Shown: piece by piece, positions 1 through 7,133 of the stretch
Numbering within the stretch: the first letter of the stretch is position 1
Layout of the letters: every line of letters starts with the position of its first letter
Position numbers and translations under genes: made by a program
The notes under the pieces: model-generated
The model's database searches: none
What the model was told of the DNA's origin: nothing
The model's input: the letters and a program-made list of their open reading frames with translations, nothing else
NCBI GenBank assembly: GCA_963546405.1
Contig: CAUUNL010000012.1
Span: 1 to 31,334 of the forward strand
DNA from: Abiotrophia defectiva_A
GTDB taxonomy: Bacteria; Bacillota; Bacilli; Lactobacillales; Aerococcaceae
Direction of reading: 5' to 3'
DNA: 31,334 nucleotides

Positions 1-1035
1 GTGACGCCGGATCCAGTAGAGCCAACGAACCCGGTGACACCAGATCCAGTGGAACCAACGAACCCAGTGACACCGGATCCAGTAGAGCCAACAAACCCAG
101 TGACGCCGGATCCAGTAGAGCCAACGAACCCGGTGACACCAGATCCAGTGGAACAAACGAACCCAGTGACACCAGATCCAGTGGAACCAACAAACCCAGT
201 GACACCAGATCCAGTTGAGCCAACAAATCCAGTGATTCCAGATCCAGTGGAACCAACGCAGCCAGTGACACCGGATCCAGTAGAGCCAACGCAGCCAGTG
301 ACACCGGATCCAGTTGAGCCAACGCAGCCAGTGACACCAGATCCAGTAGAGCCAACGAACCCGGTGACACCAGATCCAGGAACTTCGGATGTAACAGTTC
401 CTCTTTACCGAAGTCAGGGGGTTAATGTCACCTATAATCAGGATGGAACAGTGACCTTTGAAGATAATGACAAAGATACTGGAGTCAGTGTGACAATTCC
501 GCCTGAAGGATTGGGCAAAGAGGTAGTGGCATTGCATGTGGGACGCGTCAAGATTCTAGGTTTAGCTGAAAATGTCTTGGTTTATGAGATTCATTTCCAA
601 GACAAGGCTGGCCAAGGTGTCCAAATTGAGCGACCAGCCCAAGTATCGATTCCGGTTAGCGGTGTTGTTTCAAAAGCCTATCACTTAGATAACCAAGGAA
701 AGGCAATAGAATCTGTTGATTTCCGTATGTCAGAAGATGGACGCAAGGTTATCTTGACTGCACCTCACTTCTCACTTTATGCGGTTGAGGTTGGATCAAG
801 TCAGCAAGAACCTAGTCAAACAACTCAATCACAAGCACAAAATCAATTACAGCCAACACCTACTAGCTCGATAATTGCTTCAGCCAAGCAAAATCCCGAG
901 GCTTCGTCAAATATGGCAAAACAGGGGCAATTGCCAGCTGCCGGGGAAGCAAGTAACTTCTTCTTTAGTGCGGCTGCCCTAAGCCTCTTAGCTGGTTTAG
1001 GACTTGCAAGCTACAAGCCAAAAGAAACTGAATAA
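1..1035 (+). CDS. LPxTG-like cell-wall anchored surface protein, C-terminal part (5' truncated)
   Basis: The reading frame is open at the left window edge, so the first GTG is probably an internal Val codon and the true start lies upstream. Residues 2-122 are eleven 11-residue units of the type TPDPVEPTNPV, a Pro-rich stalk expected to span the cell wall. Residues about 125-265 form a globular, beta-rich region containing PIPVSG-like and HFSLYAVEV segments, as seen near the C-terminus of Lactobacillales adhesins. A Ser/Gln/Thr-rich linker follows. The C-terminus has a sortase signal: LPAAGE (a variant of LPxTG), a hydrophobic stretch of about 18 residues, and a charged tail KPKETE. The inferred role is a surface protein covalently attached by sortase; the ligand cannot be told because the N-terminal domains are outside the window. 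A strong terminator follows, so it is the last gene of its transcript. Confidence 0.88.
   Translation: MTPDPVEPTNPVTPDPVEPTNPVTPDPVEPTNPVTPDPVEPTNPVTPDPVEQTNPVTPDPVEPTNPVTPDPVEPTNPVIPDPVEPTQPVTPDPVEPTQPVTPDPVEPTQPVTPDPVEPTNPVTPDPGTSDVTVPLYRSQGVNVTYNQDGTVTFEDNDKDTGVSVTIPPEGLGKEVVALHVGRVKILGLAENVLVYEIHFQDKAGQGVQIERPAQVSIPVSGVVSKAYHLDNQGKAIESVDFRMSEDGRKVILTAPHFSLYAVEVGSSQQEPSQTTQSQAQNQLQPTPTSSIIASAKQNPEASSNMAKQGQLPAAGEASNFFFSAAALSLLAGLGLASYKPKETE
4..366 (+). repeat. 33-bp tandem repeat array, 11 copies, coding
   Basis: Eleven consecutive 33-bp units encode TPDPVEPTNPV with small variation: Q for P in unit 5, I for T in unit 8, and Q for N in units 8-10. A twelfth partial unit, TPDPG, ends the array. 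Synonymous differences (gta/gtg/gtt for Val, acg/aca for Thr) recur in non-adjacent units, which suggests unit shuffling by slippage or recombination. The array may continue left of the window. Confidence 0.95.
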
Positions 1036-1080
1036 TCTTGATAGCTCGGGGTAGGCTCACCCCTTGGAGCATAACGAATT

Positions 1081-1116
1081 AAAGACACGACCTTTTCTCC
1101 TTTGGTCGTGTCTTTT
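1081..1116 (+). terminator. Intrinsic terminator after the surface protein
   Basis: A perfect 12-bp stem, AAAGACACGACC (1081-1092) with GGTCGTGTCTTT (1104-1115), has an 11-nt loop and runs into a short T-tract. Confidence 0.9.
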
Positions 1117-1157
1117 GTAATTTTGAAGCGCCAAGCTAGGGGGACTATGCTAGAATT

Positions 1158-1166
1158 TGATATAAT
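1158..1166 (+). promoter_or_regulatory. Extended -10 promoter for the 1186-3210 operon
   Basis: TGATATAAT is an extended -10 box 20 bp before the first start codon. No good -35 is seen at the usual distance, consistent with an extended -10 promoter. Confidence 0.55.
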
Positions 1167-1185
1167 AGGGTAAAAGGGGAGTGAA

Positions 1186-1833
1186 ATGATGAAGTGGGTA
1201 CAGTCGCTGACAGACTATCTGATCTATCAAGGTCAGCACTATCGTAATCCGGCTAAACTAGATAATCCAGTAGAAATTGAGGACATGGAATGCCTCAAAA
1301 GAAGTGGCCAGGCAGCTCGGCAGGCTTTTTCGAAATTGGCGACTGCCTTCGGGCAAGCTTTTCCAGATTGGACTCAGGCGCGAGTAAGTGCCTGGATGAA
1401 TCAAGCCCAAGTGGCTCGTCCTCATTTTTGGGTCTATTATTTTCCGCCGGAAAATCGCTTGGCTAGTCCAAGCTTTGCCCTGCGGTTAGTTTCGGATCAA
1501 GGGGCGCTTACCGTCTGCTTGGAGTTAAGTTTTATTGAACGAAATCGCCAAGAACAGACGCTAGCCCAACAGGTGCGAATCTTAGAAGTACCAGCACCAC
1601 AAGATGCCTATTATTGGGTTCAGGACTCGGATAAGCAAACGCGACGCATGACCACAAGTGAAAGTCACCGGCAAGAGCTGGTACAAGCCTATGAGGCGGG
1701 GCAGGTACGAAAGGTGCTATTGCGTCAAGATATGCGGCCATTGTCGGATTATAGCGACTTAGAAGCTTTGGTTCAGGGCTTAGTTAAGGCAGTAGCTGGC
1801 TTTTGGCCCCTTTACCAAGTGACTCAAAGCTAG
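1186..1833 (+). CDS. Conserved hypothetical protein, about 215 aa
   Basis: I do not recognise this family. The protein is soluble, with no signal peptide or membrane segment, and rich in Gln, Ala and aromatics. An N-terminal half of predicted helices is followed by a strand-rich middle (FWVYYFPPEN, then FALRLVSDQGALTVCLELSF, about residues 85-120) and a helical C-terminus. Two adjacent ATG codons (1186 and 1189) follow AGGGGAG at 1175-1181; the second has the better spacing of 7 nt. It is first in an operon with a PgeF-like protein and a uracil-DNA glycosylase family protein (gaps of 16 and 14 bp), but this context does not define a function. A gene is likely real given the promoter, ribosome site and tight operon spacing. 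Confidence 0.75.
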   Translation: MMKWVQSLTDYLIYQGQHYRNPAKLDNPVEIEDMECLKRSGQAARQAFSKLATAFGQAFPDWTQARVSAWMNQAQVARPHFWVYYFPPENRLASPSFALRLVSDQGALTVCLELSFIERNRQEQTLAQQVRILEVPAPQDAYYWVQDSDKQTRRMTTSESHRQELVQAYEAGQVRKVLLRQDMRPLSDYSDLEALVQGLVKAVAGFWPLYQVTQS

Positions 1834-1849
1834 AAAAGGAGACATGAGA

Positions 1850-2611
1850 ATGGATTACGAGTATATAAAGGGGTCTGACTACGACTACTACACGGTGCCT
1901 GCCTTGCTTGAAGCGGGCTTGGAACATCGTTTTATTGGCAAGCCACTGAATTTTAAACCTGATTTTAAGGAGGCATCCGTAGAAGTTGTCAATCGAACTT
2001 TTCTAAAAGCGGATATGCCCCTGGCGGAGGTGCACCAGGTCCACGGAGCTGATATCTGCCAAGTAAGGGCCGGCCAATTGGGGACAGGATGGGGCTTACG
2101 CTCTCTCGGCGACTACGACGGCTTGCTAACGGAGGCAAGCGATTTGGCCTTAATGGTCAAGATTGCGGACTGTATTCCCATTATTCTCTTTGACCCGGTT
2201 AAAAAGGTGTTTGCCCTAGTTCATTCTGGCTGGCCGGGCACACTCCAATCGATTGGCCAAAAAGCATTGGCGATCATGATGAACCAATATGATGTGTCGC
2301 CATCTGACCTGCTGATTGCCTATGGACCCGCCCTTAGCATGGAAGATTTTCAGGTACAGGAAGATGTTTATAGTCGTTTCCAACCTTTTGAAGCGAGTCA
2401 TCCCCAGGCCTTTAGGCAGGAGGATGAGCACCATTGGCTTATAGATACCAAACGGATTAATAAGGAGCGTTTCCTAGCTATGGGGGTGCCTTTAGAGCAA
2501 CAATATGATGTGGTCGTGTCGACAAAACAAGCCCTAGGCTGTCATTCTTACCGACGTGATGGGCGGGATGGCTATGGCCTGAATGCGGTCGTAGCTTATC
2601 TGAAATCTTAA
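1850..2611 (+). CDS. pgeF: Peptidoglycan editing factor PgeF / laccase-domain (YfiH/YlmD, DUF152) family protein
   Basis: Family hallmarks are visible: HQVHG, then KIADC followed by FALVHSGWPGT (the family's HAGWRGT block, with Ser and Pro substitutions), and a C-terminal GCHSYRRDG block. These supply the two His and one Cys of the metal or purine-nucleoside site. Members have been described as purine nucleoside phosphorylase/adenosine deaminase-like enzymes and, in E. coli, as an enzyme that removes wrongly incorporated residues from peptidoglycan precursors; which activity applies here is not decided by sequence. Two in-frame ATGs exist: 1844 lies only 2 nt from AAAGGAG (1835-1841) while 1850 lies 8 nt away, so 1850 was chosen (253 aa). 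In many Firmicutes this gene lies near division genes; here it sits between an unknown gene and a DNA glycosylase. Confidence 0.88.
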   Translation: MDYEYIKGSDYDYYTVPALLEAGLEHRFIGKPLNFKPDFKEASVEVVNRTFLKADMPLAEVHQVHGADICQVRAGQLGTGWGLRSLGDYDGLLTEASDLALMVKIADCIPIILFDPVKKVFALVHSGWPGTLQSIGQKALAIMMNQYDVSPSDLLIAYGPALSMEDFQVQEDVYSRFQPFEASHPQAFRQEDEHHWLIDTKRINKERFLAMGVPLEQQYDVVVSTKQALGCHSYRRDGRDGYGLNAVVAYLKS

Positions 2612-2625
2612 GAGGAGGGAATTAG

Positions 2626-3210
2626 ATGTCAGAGGATTATTTGGCGATTCGGGAAGCTATTATGCTGGCTCCTGAGAATCAGCCCTATAGCCAGGCAGGG
2701 ATTGAGCCACTTTTTACGGCGCCAAAAACTGCACGATTAGTAATTGTTGGGCAAGCCCCGGGCTTAGCTACCCAAGAAGCTGGACGCCCGTGGGATGATC
2801 GCTCTGGCGACCGCTTGCGAGAATGGCTAGGGATGGATCGCGCGATCTTCTATGATTCAGACGCCTTGGCTATTCTCCCCATGGATTTCTATTATCCTGG
2901 TAAAGGCAAATCGGGGGACTTGCCACCGCGCAAGAATTTCGCTGCTAAGTGGCATCCGCGAATTCTAGCTCAATTACCAGATGTTCGATTGACGCTATTA
3001 GTTGGCCGCTATGCTCAAGATTATTATTTGGCTAAGCGCAAAAGAGCCAACCTGACGGAAACAGTCGCCCATTATGAGGACTATTTGCCGGACTATTTTC
3101 CCTTAGTCCACCCCTCACCTCTCAACCAACGCTGGTTGAAACAACACCCATGGTTTGAGCAAGAAGTGGTGCCGGATTTACAAAAACGGGTCTGGTCTAT
3201 TCTCAAGTAA
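2626..3210 (+). CDS. Uracil-DNA glycosylase family protein (COG1573-like)
   Basis: A 194-aa protein with the two motifs of the UDG superfamily: GQAPG at residues 42-46 (motif A, uracil or water-binding loop) and HPSPLN at 162-167 (motif B, minor-groove loop). WDDRSGDRLREWLG after motif A matches the family-4/5-like single-domain proteins of Lactobacillales rather than Ung (family 1, GQDPYH). The four Fe-S cysteines of family 4 enzymes are absent. The expected role is removal of uracil or a related damaged base from DNA; the exact substrate is uncertain. The AGAGGAGGG ribosome site lies 6 nt before the ATG. It is the last gene of a three-gene operon and is followed by a terminator shared with the convergent gene. 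Confidence 0.85.
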   Translation: MSEDYLAIREAIMLAPENQPYSQAGIEPLFTAPKTARLVIVGQAPGLATQEAGRPWDDRSGDRLREWLGMDRAIFYDSDALAILPMDFYYPGKGKSGDLPPRKNFAAKWHPRILAQLPDVRLTLLVGRYAQDYYLAKRKRANLTETVAHYEDYLPDYFPLVHPSPLNQRWLKQHPWFEQEVVPDLQKRVWSILK

Positions 3211-3215
3211 AGAAA

Positions 3216-3240
3216 AAGGACTGGAAAATTTCCAGTCCTT
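3216..3240. terminator. Bidirectional intrinsic terminator
   Basis: AAGGACTGG and CCAGTCCTT form a stem around AAAATT. A T-rich stretch follows on the + strand and an A-run precedes it, giving T-runs for both convergent genes. The stop codon of the minus-strand gene overlaps the stem. Confidence 0.8.
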
Positions 3241-3757
3241 ATTTTGGTAAGACTAATTCTTCTTCTTCTTGGCTTGAACTAGCGCTAGTTGATTGACTAG
3301 CGTCAGTGCGGCCACCGGTTGAGCGTTCGCCATGAATCTCGATAATGAGTCCATGGGGCAGGCAGATAGAAACCTGACCTGGTCGGCCCACCCAACTGGT
3401 TTTAACCGCAATTTGATCAGGGCTGTTATCTTCGCGCACGCGAATTCGTTTGCCATCACGCTCAATAATGTTATACTGTCCCGGATGTGGGTAGTAGGTT
3501 TTCTCTTCGTGCGGAGCGTCTTCCGAGAGGTCGAAGCGGTCCACTTCCTTGCCGTCTATTTTGATGAGGGCATAGGTGGAAGAAGATGCGGGAGTTGCCT
3601 TAGTGCTGGATGCTTCAGTAACTTGGCCGACTTCCTCCGAATTATTCAAGCCTTGGTAGTGGTAGAAGGTCAGGATATTGGGCAAGAAAGATAAGGCAAT
3701 GACCCCCAAAATGATCAGGTAATCAAAAGGTTTTAATAAGCTAAATAACCGTTTCAT
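3239..3757 (-). CDS. Membrane-anchored NusG domain II protein
   Basis: The start was set at MKRLFSLLKPFDYLII (172 aa) because AAGGTGG lies about 10 nt upstream; longer versions have no ribosome site. Residues about 12-35 form one membrane segment (LIILGVIALSFLPNILTFY). An acidic Ser/Thr linker and a beta-domain of about 85 residues follow, with IDGKEVDRFDL, YNIIERDGKRIRV, VKTSWVGRPGQVSICLPHGLIIEI: the NusG domain II family (pfam07009). The C-terminus is a Ser/Glu-rich tail. Such proteins are often encoded near flavin or electron-transfer genes (ApbE, Gx transporter), but none are adjacent here. The protein probably faces outside the membrane; its function is unknown. Confidence 0.8.
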   Translation of the reverse strand: MKRLFSLLKPFDYLIILGVIALSFLPNILTFYHYQGLNNSEEVGQVTEASSTKATPASSSTYALIKIDGKEVDRFDLSEDAPHEEKTYYPHPGQYNIIERDGKRIRVREDNSPDQIAVKTSWVGRPGQVSICLPHGLIIEIHGERSTGGRTDASQSTSASSSQEEEELVLPK

Positions 3758-3868
3758 TGAGGAATCACCACCTTGTCTGAGCACAAAACTAGTACTATTG
3801 TATAAAAAAAGGGTAGAATAAGCTAGCAATTTGTGCCGTTTTTTGGTAAGATACCATTATGCCAATAA

Positions 3869-3885
3869 AAAGCGCTAGTCGCTTT
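3869..3885 (+). other. Small hairpin in the rplY leader
   Basis: AAAGCG and CGCTTT pair around CTAGT about 16 nt before the rplY ribosome site, followed by TATAAAAAAA. It may be a leader hairpin or a remnant; there is no direct evidence of regulation. Confidence 0.35.
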
Positions 3886-3920
3886 ATAAAAAAATGCAAG
3901 CAAAAGGAGTTTTAAATACC

Positions 3921-4199
3921 ATGTCATTAAAAGCAGAATTACGCGAAAAAGTGGGCTCTGGCTCAGCTAAAAAAGTACGTGAAGCTGGTTTAGTTCCAGC
4001 AACTTTATACGGGAAAGGTTCAGAGGCTGTTTCTTTAACAGTTAACCGTCGTGAACTCGACGTTGTCTTGAAAACTCAAGGTTTGAGCCAAGCTTTTGAA
4101 TTAGAATTCGACGGCAAGAAAGAAAATGTTGTCGTTAAAGCTGTTAACAAGGCTGCTTTGGCAGACGAAATCTACAGCGTAGACTTCAAACTCGCTTAA
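3921..4199 (+). CDS. rplY: 50S ribosomal protein L25, short form
   Basis: A 92-aa protein, MSLKAELREKVGSGSAKKVR, followed by GLVPATLYGKG and a C-terminal ADEIYSVDFKLA: the 5S-rRNA-binding L25 domain. It lacks the C-terminal domain of the CTC/TL5 type common in Firmicutes (about 200 aa), so it resembles the short E. coli form. The ATG at 3921 was chosen because AAAGGAG lies 11 nt upstream; the earlier in-frame ATG at 3894 lies before that site. A single-gene unit ended by a clear hairpin. Confidence 0.9.
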   Translation: MSLKAELREKVGSGSAKKVREAGLVPATLYGKGSEAVSLTVNRRELDVVLKTQGLSQAFELEFDGKKENVVVKAVNKAALADEIYSVDFKLA

Positions 4200-4213
4200 T
4201 TTTAAATGATAAG

Positions 4214-4247
4214 TCCCGCTAGTCAGTTCTTGGCAGCGGGATTTTTT
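4214..4247 (+). terminator. Terminator after rplY
   Basis: TCCCGCT (4214-4220) pairs with AGCGGGA (4235-4241), followed by a run of six T. Confidence 0.85.
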
Positions 4248-4286
4248 GTGGCGACCTCTAGAGGCGCCCACTGAGAAGGAGAGCCT

Positions 4287-4814
4287 ATGAAAAATCATAT
4301 TGCCTTATATCAACCGCTAATGCCGGCTAACACGGGAAATATTTCCAGAACCTGCGCTGCTACCAATACGCCACTCCATCTAATCAAGCCTCTGGGTTTT
4401 TCGACCGACGATAAGATGCTTAAGCGTGCCGGCTTAGATTACTGGGAGCATGTGGAAGTTCACTACCATGAAAGTCTGGAGGATTTCTTAGCTTTTGTGG
4501 GTGAGCGACCACTCTACTTGATTACCAAGTTTGCGCCTCGCATTTATTGCCAAGCAGACCTAGCTCAAAATAGCGCTGGCGAGCAATTCTTCCTCTTTGG
4601 TAAGGAAACAACCGGCTTGCCCGCTGACTTGATGGAGGAACGCAAGGCGGACTGCTTGCGCATTCCGATGAATGACCAGCATGTTCGGAGTTTGAATTTG
4701 TCCAATACAGCCAATATCGTCATTTATGAAGCTTTAAGACAACAAGCTTTTGAGGGATTGGATGTCACCCATCACTATCGTGACACGGACAAGGCACGCG
4801 ATCTCAATTGGTAG
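4287..4814 (+). CDS. trmL: tRNA (cytidine(34)-2'-O)-methyltransferase TrmL (SPOUT family, YibK-like)
   Basis: The 175-aa single-domain SPOUT methyltransferase shows all three family motifs: PANTGNISRTCAAT near residues 13-26 (motif 1), FFLFGKETTGLP (motif 2), and IPMNDQHVRSLNLSNTANIV (motif 3), which form the trefoil knot that binds S-adenosylmethionine. TrmL methylates the ribose of the wobble nucleotide in tRNA-Leu isoacceptors and works in the cytosol as a dimer. GAAGGAGAG precedes the ATG. It stands alone between rplY and the serS promoter. Confidence 0.93.
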   Translation: MKNHIALYQPLMPANTGNISRTCAATNTPLHLIKPLGFSTDDKMLKRAGLDYWEHVEVHYHESLEDFLAFVGERPLYLITKFAPRIYCQADLAQNSAGEQFFLFGKETTGLPADLMEERKADCLRIPMNDQHVRSLNLSNTANIVIYEALRQQAFEGLDVTHHYRDTDKARDLNW

Positions 4815-4816
4815 AC

Positions 4817-4845
4817 TTGCGCCAGTAGCCGATTCGTGATAGTAT
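4817..4845 (+). promoter_or_regulatory. serS promoter
   Basis: TTGCGC (4817-4822), a 17-bp spacer, and TAGTAT (4840-4845) preceded by TGA (extended -10). It lies directly upstream of the T-box leader. Confidence 0.6.
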
Positions 4846-4849
4846 AGAA

Positions 4850-5088
4850 GCAGATAAATGATGCGACGGTTTTGACTAGTACAGGATAGGACGTCTTCAG
4901 AGAGATGATGGCTGGTGTGAATCATCACGGACTAGCCCTGGAATCCACCAGAACCCTGCAGCCTATGACTCAAGTAGTGCCGGTTGCCCCCGTTACAGGC
5001 CTTAAGTGCAGGAATAATGTCCTGAAATCGGGTGGTACCGCGAAACCAAGAAGAGCCTTTCGTCCCAATAAGACGAGGGCTCTTTTTG
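4850..5088 (+). promoter_or_regulatory. T-box riboswitch leader of serS (tRNA-Ser sensing)
   Basis: The leader contains the AGAGAG and GGCTGGTG elements of stem I (about 4900-4918) and the nearly invariant T-box sequence GGTGGTACCGCG at 5031-5042. A terminator follows: AGAGCC (5052-5057) with GGCTCT (5078-5083) and CGTC with GACG, ending in five T. A candidate specifier codon is TCC (Ser) at 4944-4946, flanked by GGAA and ACC. Uncharged tRNA-Ser would favour the antiterminator and allow serS transcription. The class and target are secure; the exact specifier position is inferred. Confidence 0.92.
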
Positions 5089-5114
5089 TTATTTGACTAA
5101 AAGGAGGAAACGAG

Positions 5115-6395
5115 ATGTTAGATCGTAAATTATTGCGTGAACAATTTGAATGGGTGGTAGAGAAATTAGCCACTCGCGGTGTAGACCGGGAGGTATTAGA
5201 GAATTATCGCCGCCTAGATAGCGAGCGCCGTGAACTTTTGATCGACGTTGAAGGAGCTAAACAATACCGTAACCAAGTTTCTGGAGAAATCGCCCAACTC
5301 AAACGCAACAAGGAAAATGCAGATGATAAGATTGCTGAAATGAAAGAAATCGGTGACCGTATTAAGCGTGACGACGAGCGTTTGGCTCAAATTGAAGCAG
5401 ATTTAGAAGCCATCGAGCATCGTTTGCCTAATCTTCCAGCTGAAGGGGTACCAGTGGGGGCCGATGAAGAGGATAACGTGGAAGTACGTCGTTGGGGCAC
5501 GCCGCGCAACTTCGACTTTACGCCACTTAATCACTGGGAAATTGCTGAAAAATTAGATATTATCGACTTTGAACGTGGAGCTAAGGTATCTGGTAGTCGC
5601 TTCGTCTTCTACAAGGGTTTAGGGGCGCGTTTGGAGCGGGCCATCTATAACTTTATGTTGGATACTCATACCCAACACAATGGCTACCAAGAAATCATCC
5701 CGCCATACATGGTGAATGATCAATCTATGTTCGGGACAGGTCAATATCCAAAATTTGTTGAAGACACCTTCCGGGTTAATGACGAACGTGGTTTGACCCT
5801 GATTCCAACAGCAGAAGTACCATTAACTAATTATTACGCTAATGAAATCTTACCACTTGAGAACTTGCCAATTAAATTCACTGCCTTGAGCCCATCATTC
5901 CGTTCTGAAGCGGGGAGTGCAGGTCGTGATACACGTGGTCTCATTCGTTTGCACCAATTTAACAAGGTAGAAATGGTTAAATATGCTCACCCAGATCATT
6001 CCTTCGAGGAATTAGAGAGCATGACCCAAAATGCTGAAGGTATTTTACAAGCCTTAGGGTTGCCATATCGTGTCATTACCTTATGTACTGGTGACATGGG
6101 CTTCTCAGCAACTAAGACCTATGACTTAGAAGTCTGGATTCCAGGCCAAGATACTTATCGTGAAATTTCTTCTTGCTCAAACTGTGGCGACTTCCAAGCT
6201 CGTCGTGCTAAGATTCGCTTCCGCAATGCTGATGACAAGGTAGAATATGTTCACACCTTGAATGGCTCAGGTTTGGCCGTAGGACGGACCTTCGTGGCCA
6301 TCCTAGAAAATTACCAACAAGCGGACGGCTCTGTTAAGATTCCTGAAGCCTTGGTACCTTACATGAACGGTATTACCGAAATTCCAGCTAAATAA
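5115..6395 (+). CDS. serS: Serine--tRNA ligase
   Basis: A 426-aa class II aminoacyl-tRNA synthetase that charges tRNA-Ser (and tRNA-Sec where present) with serine. Residues about 30-100 form the charged antiparallel coiled-coil arm that contacts the long variable arm of tRNA-Ser. The catalytic core shows motif 2, FRSEAGSAGRDTRGLIRLHQF (from about residue 261), and motif 3, NGSGLAVGRTF (about residue 381), with TAEVPLTNYY binding serine. Length is normal for the family. AAAGGAGG lies 8 nt before the ATG. Expression is set by the T-box leader just upstream. Confidence 0.98.
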   Translation: MLDRKLLREQFEWVVEKLATRGVDREVLENYRRLDSERRELLIDVEGAKQYRNQVSGEIAQLKRNKENADDKIAEMKEIGDRIKRDDERLAQIEADLEAIEHRLPNLPAEGVPVGADEEDNVEVRRWGTPRNFDFTPLNHWEIAEKLDIIDFERGAKVSGSRFVFYKGLGARLERAIYNFMLDTHTQHNGYQEIIPPYMVNDQSMFGTGQYPKFVEDTFRVNDERGLTLIPTAEVPLTNYYANEILPLENLPIKFTALSPSFRSEAGSAGRDTRGLIRLHQFNKVEMVKYAHPDHSFEELESMTQNAEGILQALGLPYRVITLCTGDMGFSATKTYDLEVWIPGQDTYREISSCSNCGDFQARRAKIRFRNADDKVEYVHTLNGSGLAVGRTFVAILENYQQADGSVKIPEALVPYMNGITEIPAK

Positions 6396-6403
6396 TAAAT
6401 AGT

Positions 6404-6436
6404 AAGAGGCTAAAACAAAGGTTTTAGCCTCTTTTC
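6404..6436 (+). terminator. serS terminator
   Basis: A perfect 13-bp stem, AAGAGGCTAAAAC (6404-6416) with GTTTTAGCCTCTT (6421-6433), followed by TT. Confidence 0.9.
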
Positions 6437-6452
6437 TGATAATCAACAAATC

Positions 6453-6481
6453 AAAAAAGAGCTAGGGATTATCCCTAGCTC
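6453..6481 (-). terminator. Terminator of the EIIA gene
   Basis: Read on the minus strand, GAGCTAGGGAT and ATCCCTAGCTC form a perfect 11-bp stem followed by six T. It is separate from the serS terminator 17 bp away, so each convergent gene has its own hairpin. Confidence 0.9.
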
Positions 6482-6495
6482 CTAATAGCTTGCGC

Positions 6496-7002
6496 TTATT
6501 TTAAGATTAATTTACCAATTTCTTGGCCTCGGCTTACTTGACCTGAAGCAGTGAGTTCGAAGCTTTCTACTAAATCATTACCATTAGTGAAAATCACGAT
6601 CATGGCATTGTCTTTGCCTTCAGCTGCTAATTGATCTAAGTCAACGCTTGATACTAGGGTGTTAGCATCAACGTGTTGAGCGTCAGAAACCTTGGTGTCG
6701 AATGGACCACCGTTAAGTGCCACCGTATCAATCCCCATGTGGAGCAATACTTCTAAGGCACCAGACTTGAAGCCAACTGCGTGTTTAGTAGGGAAGACAT
6801 TGACCACTTCACCTGCAACAGGCGCAGAAATTTCACCATTAGAAGGGACGATTGCGAAGCCATCACCCATCATTTTTTGCGCGAAGACGATGTCGTTAAC
6901 TTCTTCGATGTTGATCAATTGACCATCAGCGACAGCGTAGAGTGTTACTTCTTTTGAAACGGGAGCCGCTTCTTCTTTTTTCTTTTTGAAAAATCCAAAC
7001 AT
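6496..7002 (-). CDS. PTS glucose-type EIIA component (Crr-like), free-standing
   Basis: A 168-aa cytosolic protein with the EIIA-Glc fold: DGFAIVPSNGEISAPVAGEV, then PTKHAVGF (His74) and VLLHMGIDTVALNGGPF (His88). His88 matches the phosphorylated His90 and His74 the neighbouring His75 of E. coli EIIA-Glc. It takes phosphate from HPr and passes it to the EIIB domain of one or more sugar permeases; as a separate protein it could serve several EIICB partners lacking their own EIIA. A Lys-rich N-terminus (FGFFKKKKE) precedes the domain. AAAGGAG lies upstream of the ATG. It is monocistronic, with its own promoter and terminator. Confidence 0.93.
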   Translation of the reverse strand: MFGFFKKKKEEAAPVSKEVTLYAVADGQLINIEEVNDIVFAQKMMGDGFAIVPSNGEISAPVAGEVVNVFPTKHAVGFKSGALEVLLHMGIDTVALNGGPFDTKVSDAQHVDANTLVSSVDLDQLAAEGKDNAMIVIFTNGNDLVESFELTASGQVSRGQEIGKLILK

Positions 7003-7043
7003 GATCCTATCTCCTTTGTGTTTGAAATTTATTTCTTGTCCTT

Positions 7044-7073
7044 ATCATACCACATTCTTTGCGAGAAGTTCAA
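7044..7073 (-). promoter_or_regulatory. Promoter of the EIIA gene
   Basis: On the minus strand, TTGAAC, an 18-bp spacer and TATGAT lie about 40 bp before the start codon. No obvious cre site was seen. Confidence 0.6.
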
Positions 7074-7095
7074 TGCATTTAATGCCAAGATGGTG

Positions 7096-7101
7096 TATAA
7101 T
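7096..7101 (+). promoter_or_regulatory. -10 box of uppP
   Basis: TATAAT lies 32 bp before the uppP start; the -35 region near 7073-7078 (ATGCAT) is weak. The promoter is back-to-back with that of the EIIA gene. Confidence 0.5.
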
Positions 7102-7133
7102 GGGTGATAGCTTATAGAGAAAGGACCTAAAAT

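Noticed and set aside
1..381. Regular repeats that might be a CRISPR array
   Set aside because: Units are directly adjacent without unique spacers and encode a Pro-rich protein stalk in frame.
3332..3694. 120-codon + strand frame opposite the NusG domain II gene
   Set aside because: No ribosome site or recognisable domain; the opposite strand encodes a clear protein family.
3758..3829. Longer N-terminus for the NusG domain II protein
   Set aside because: The ribosome site AAGGTGG is placed for the start at 3757, and the extra residues do not resemble the family.
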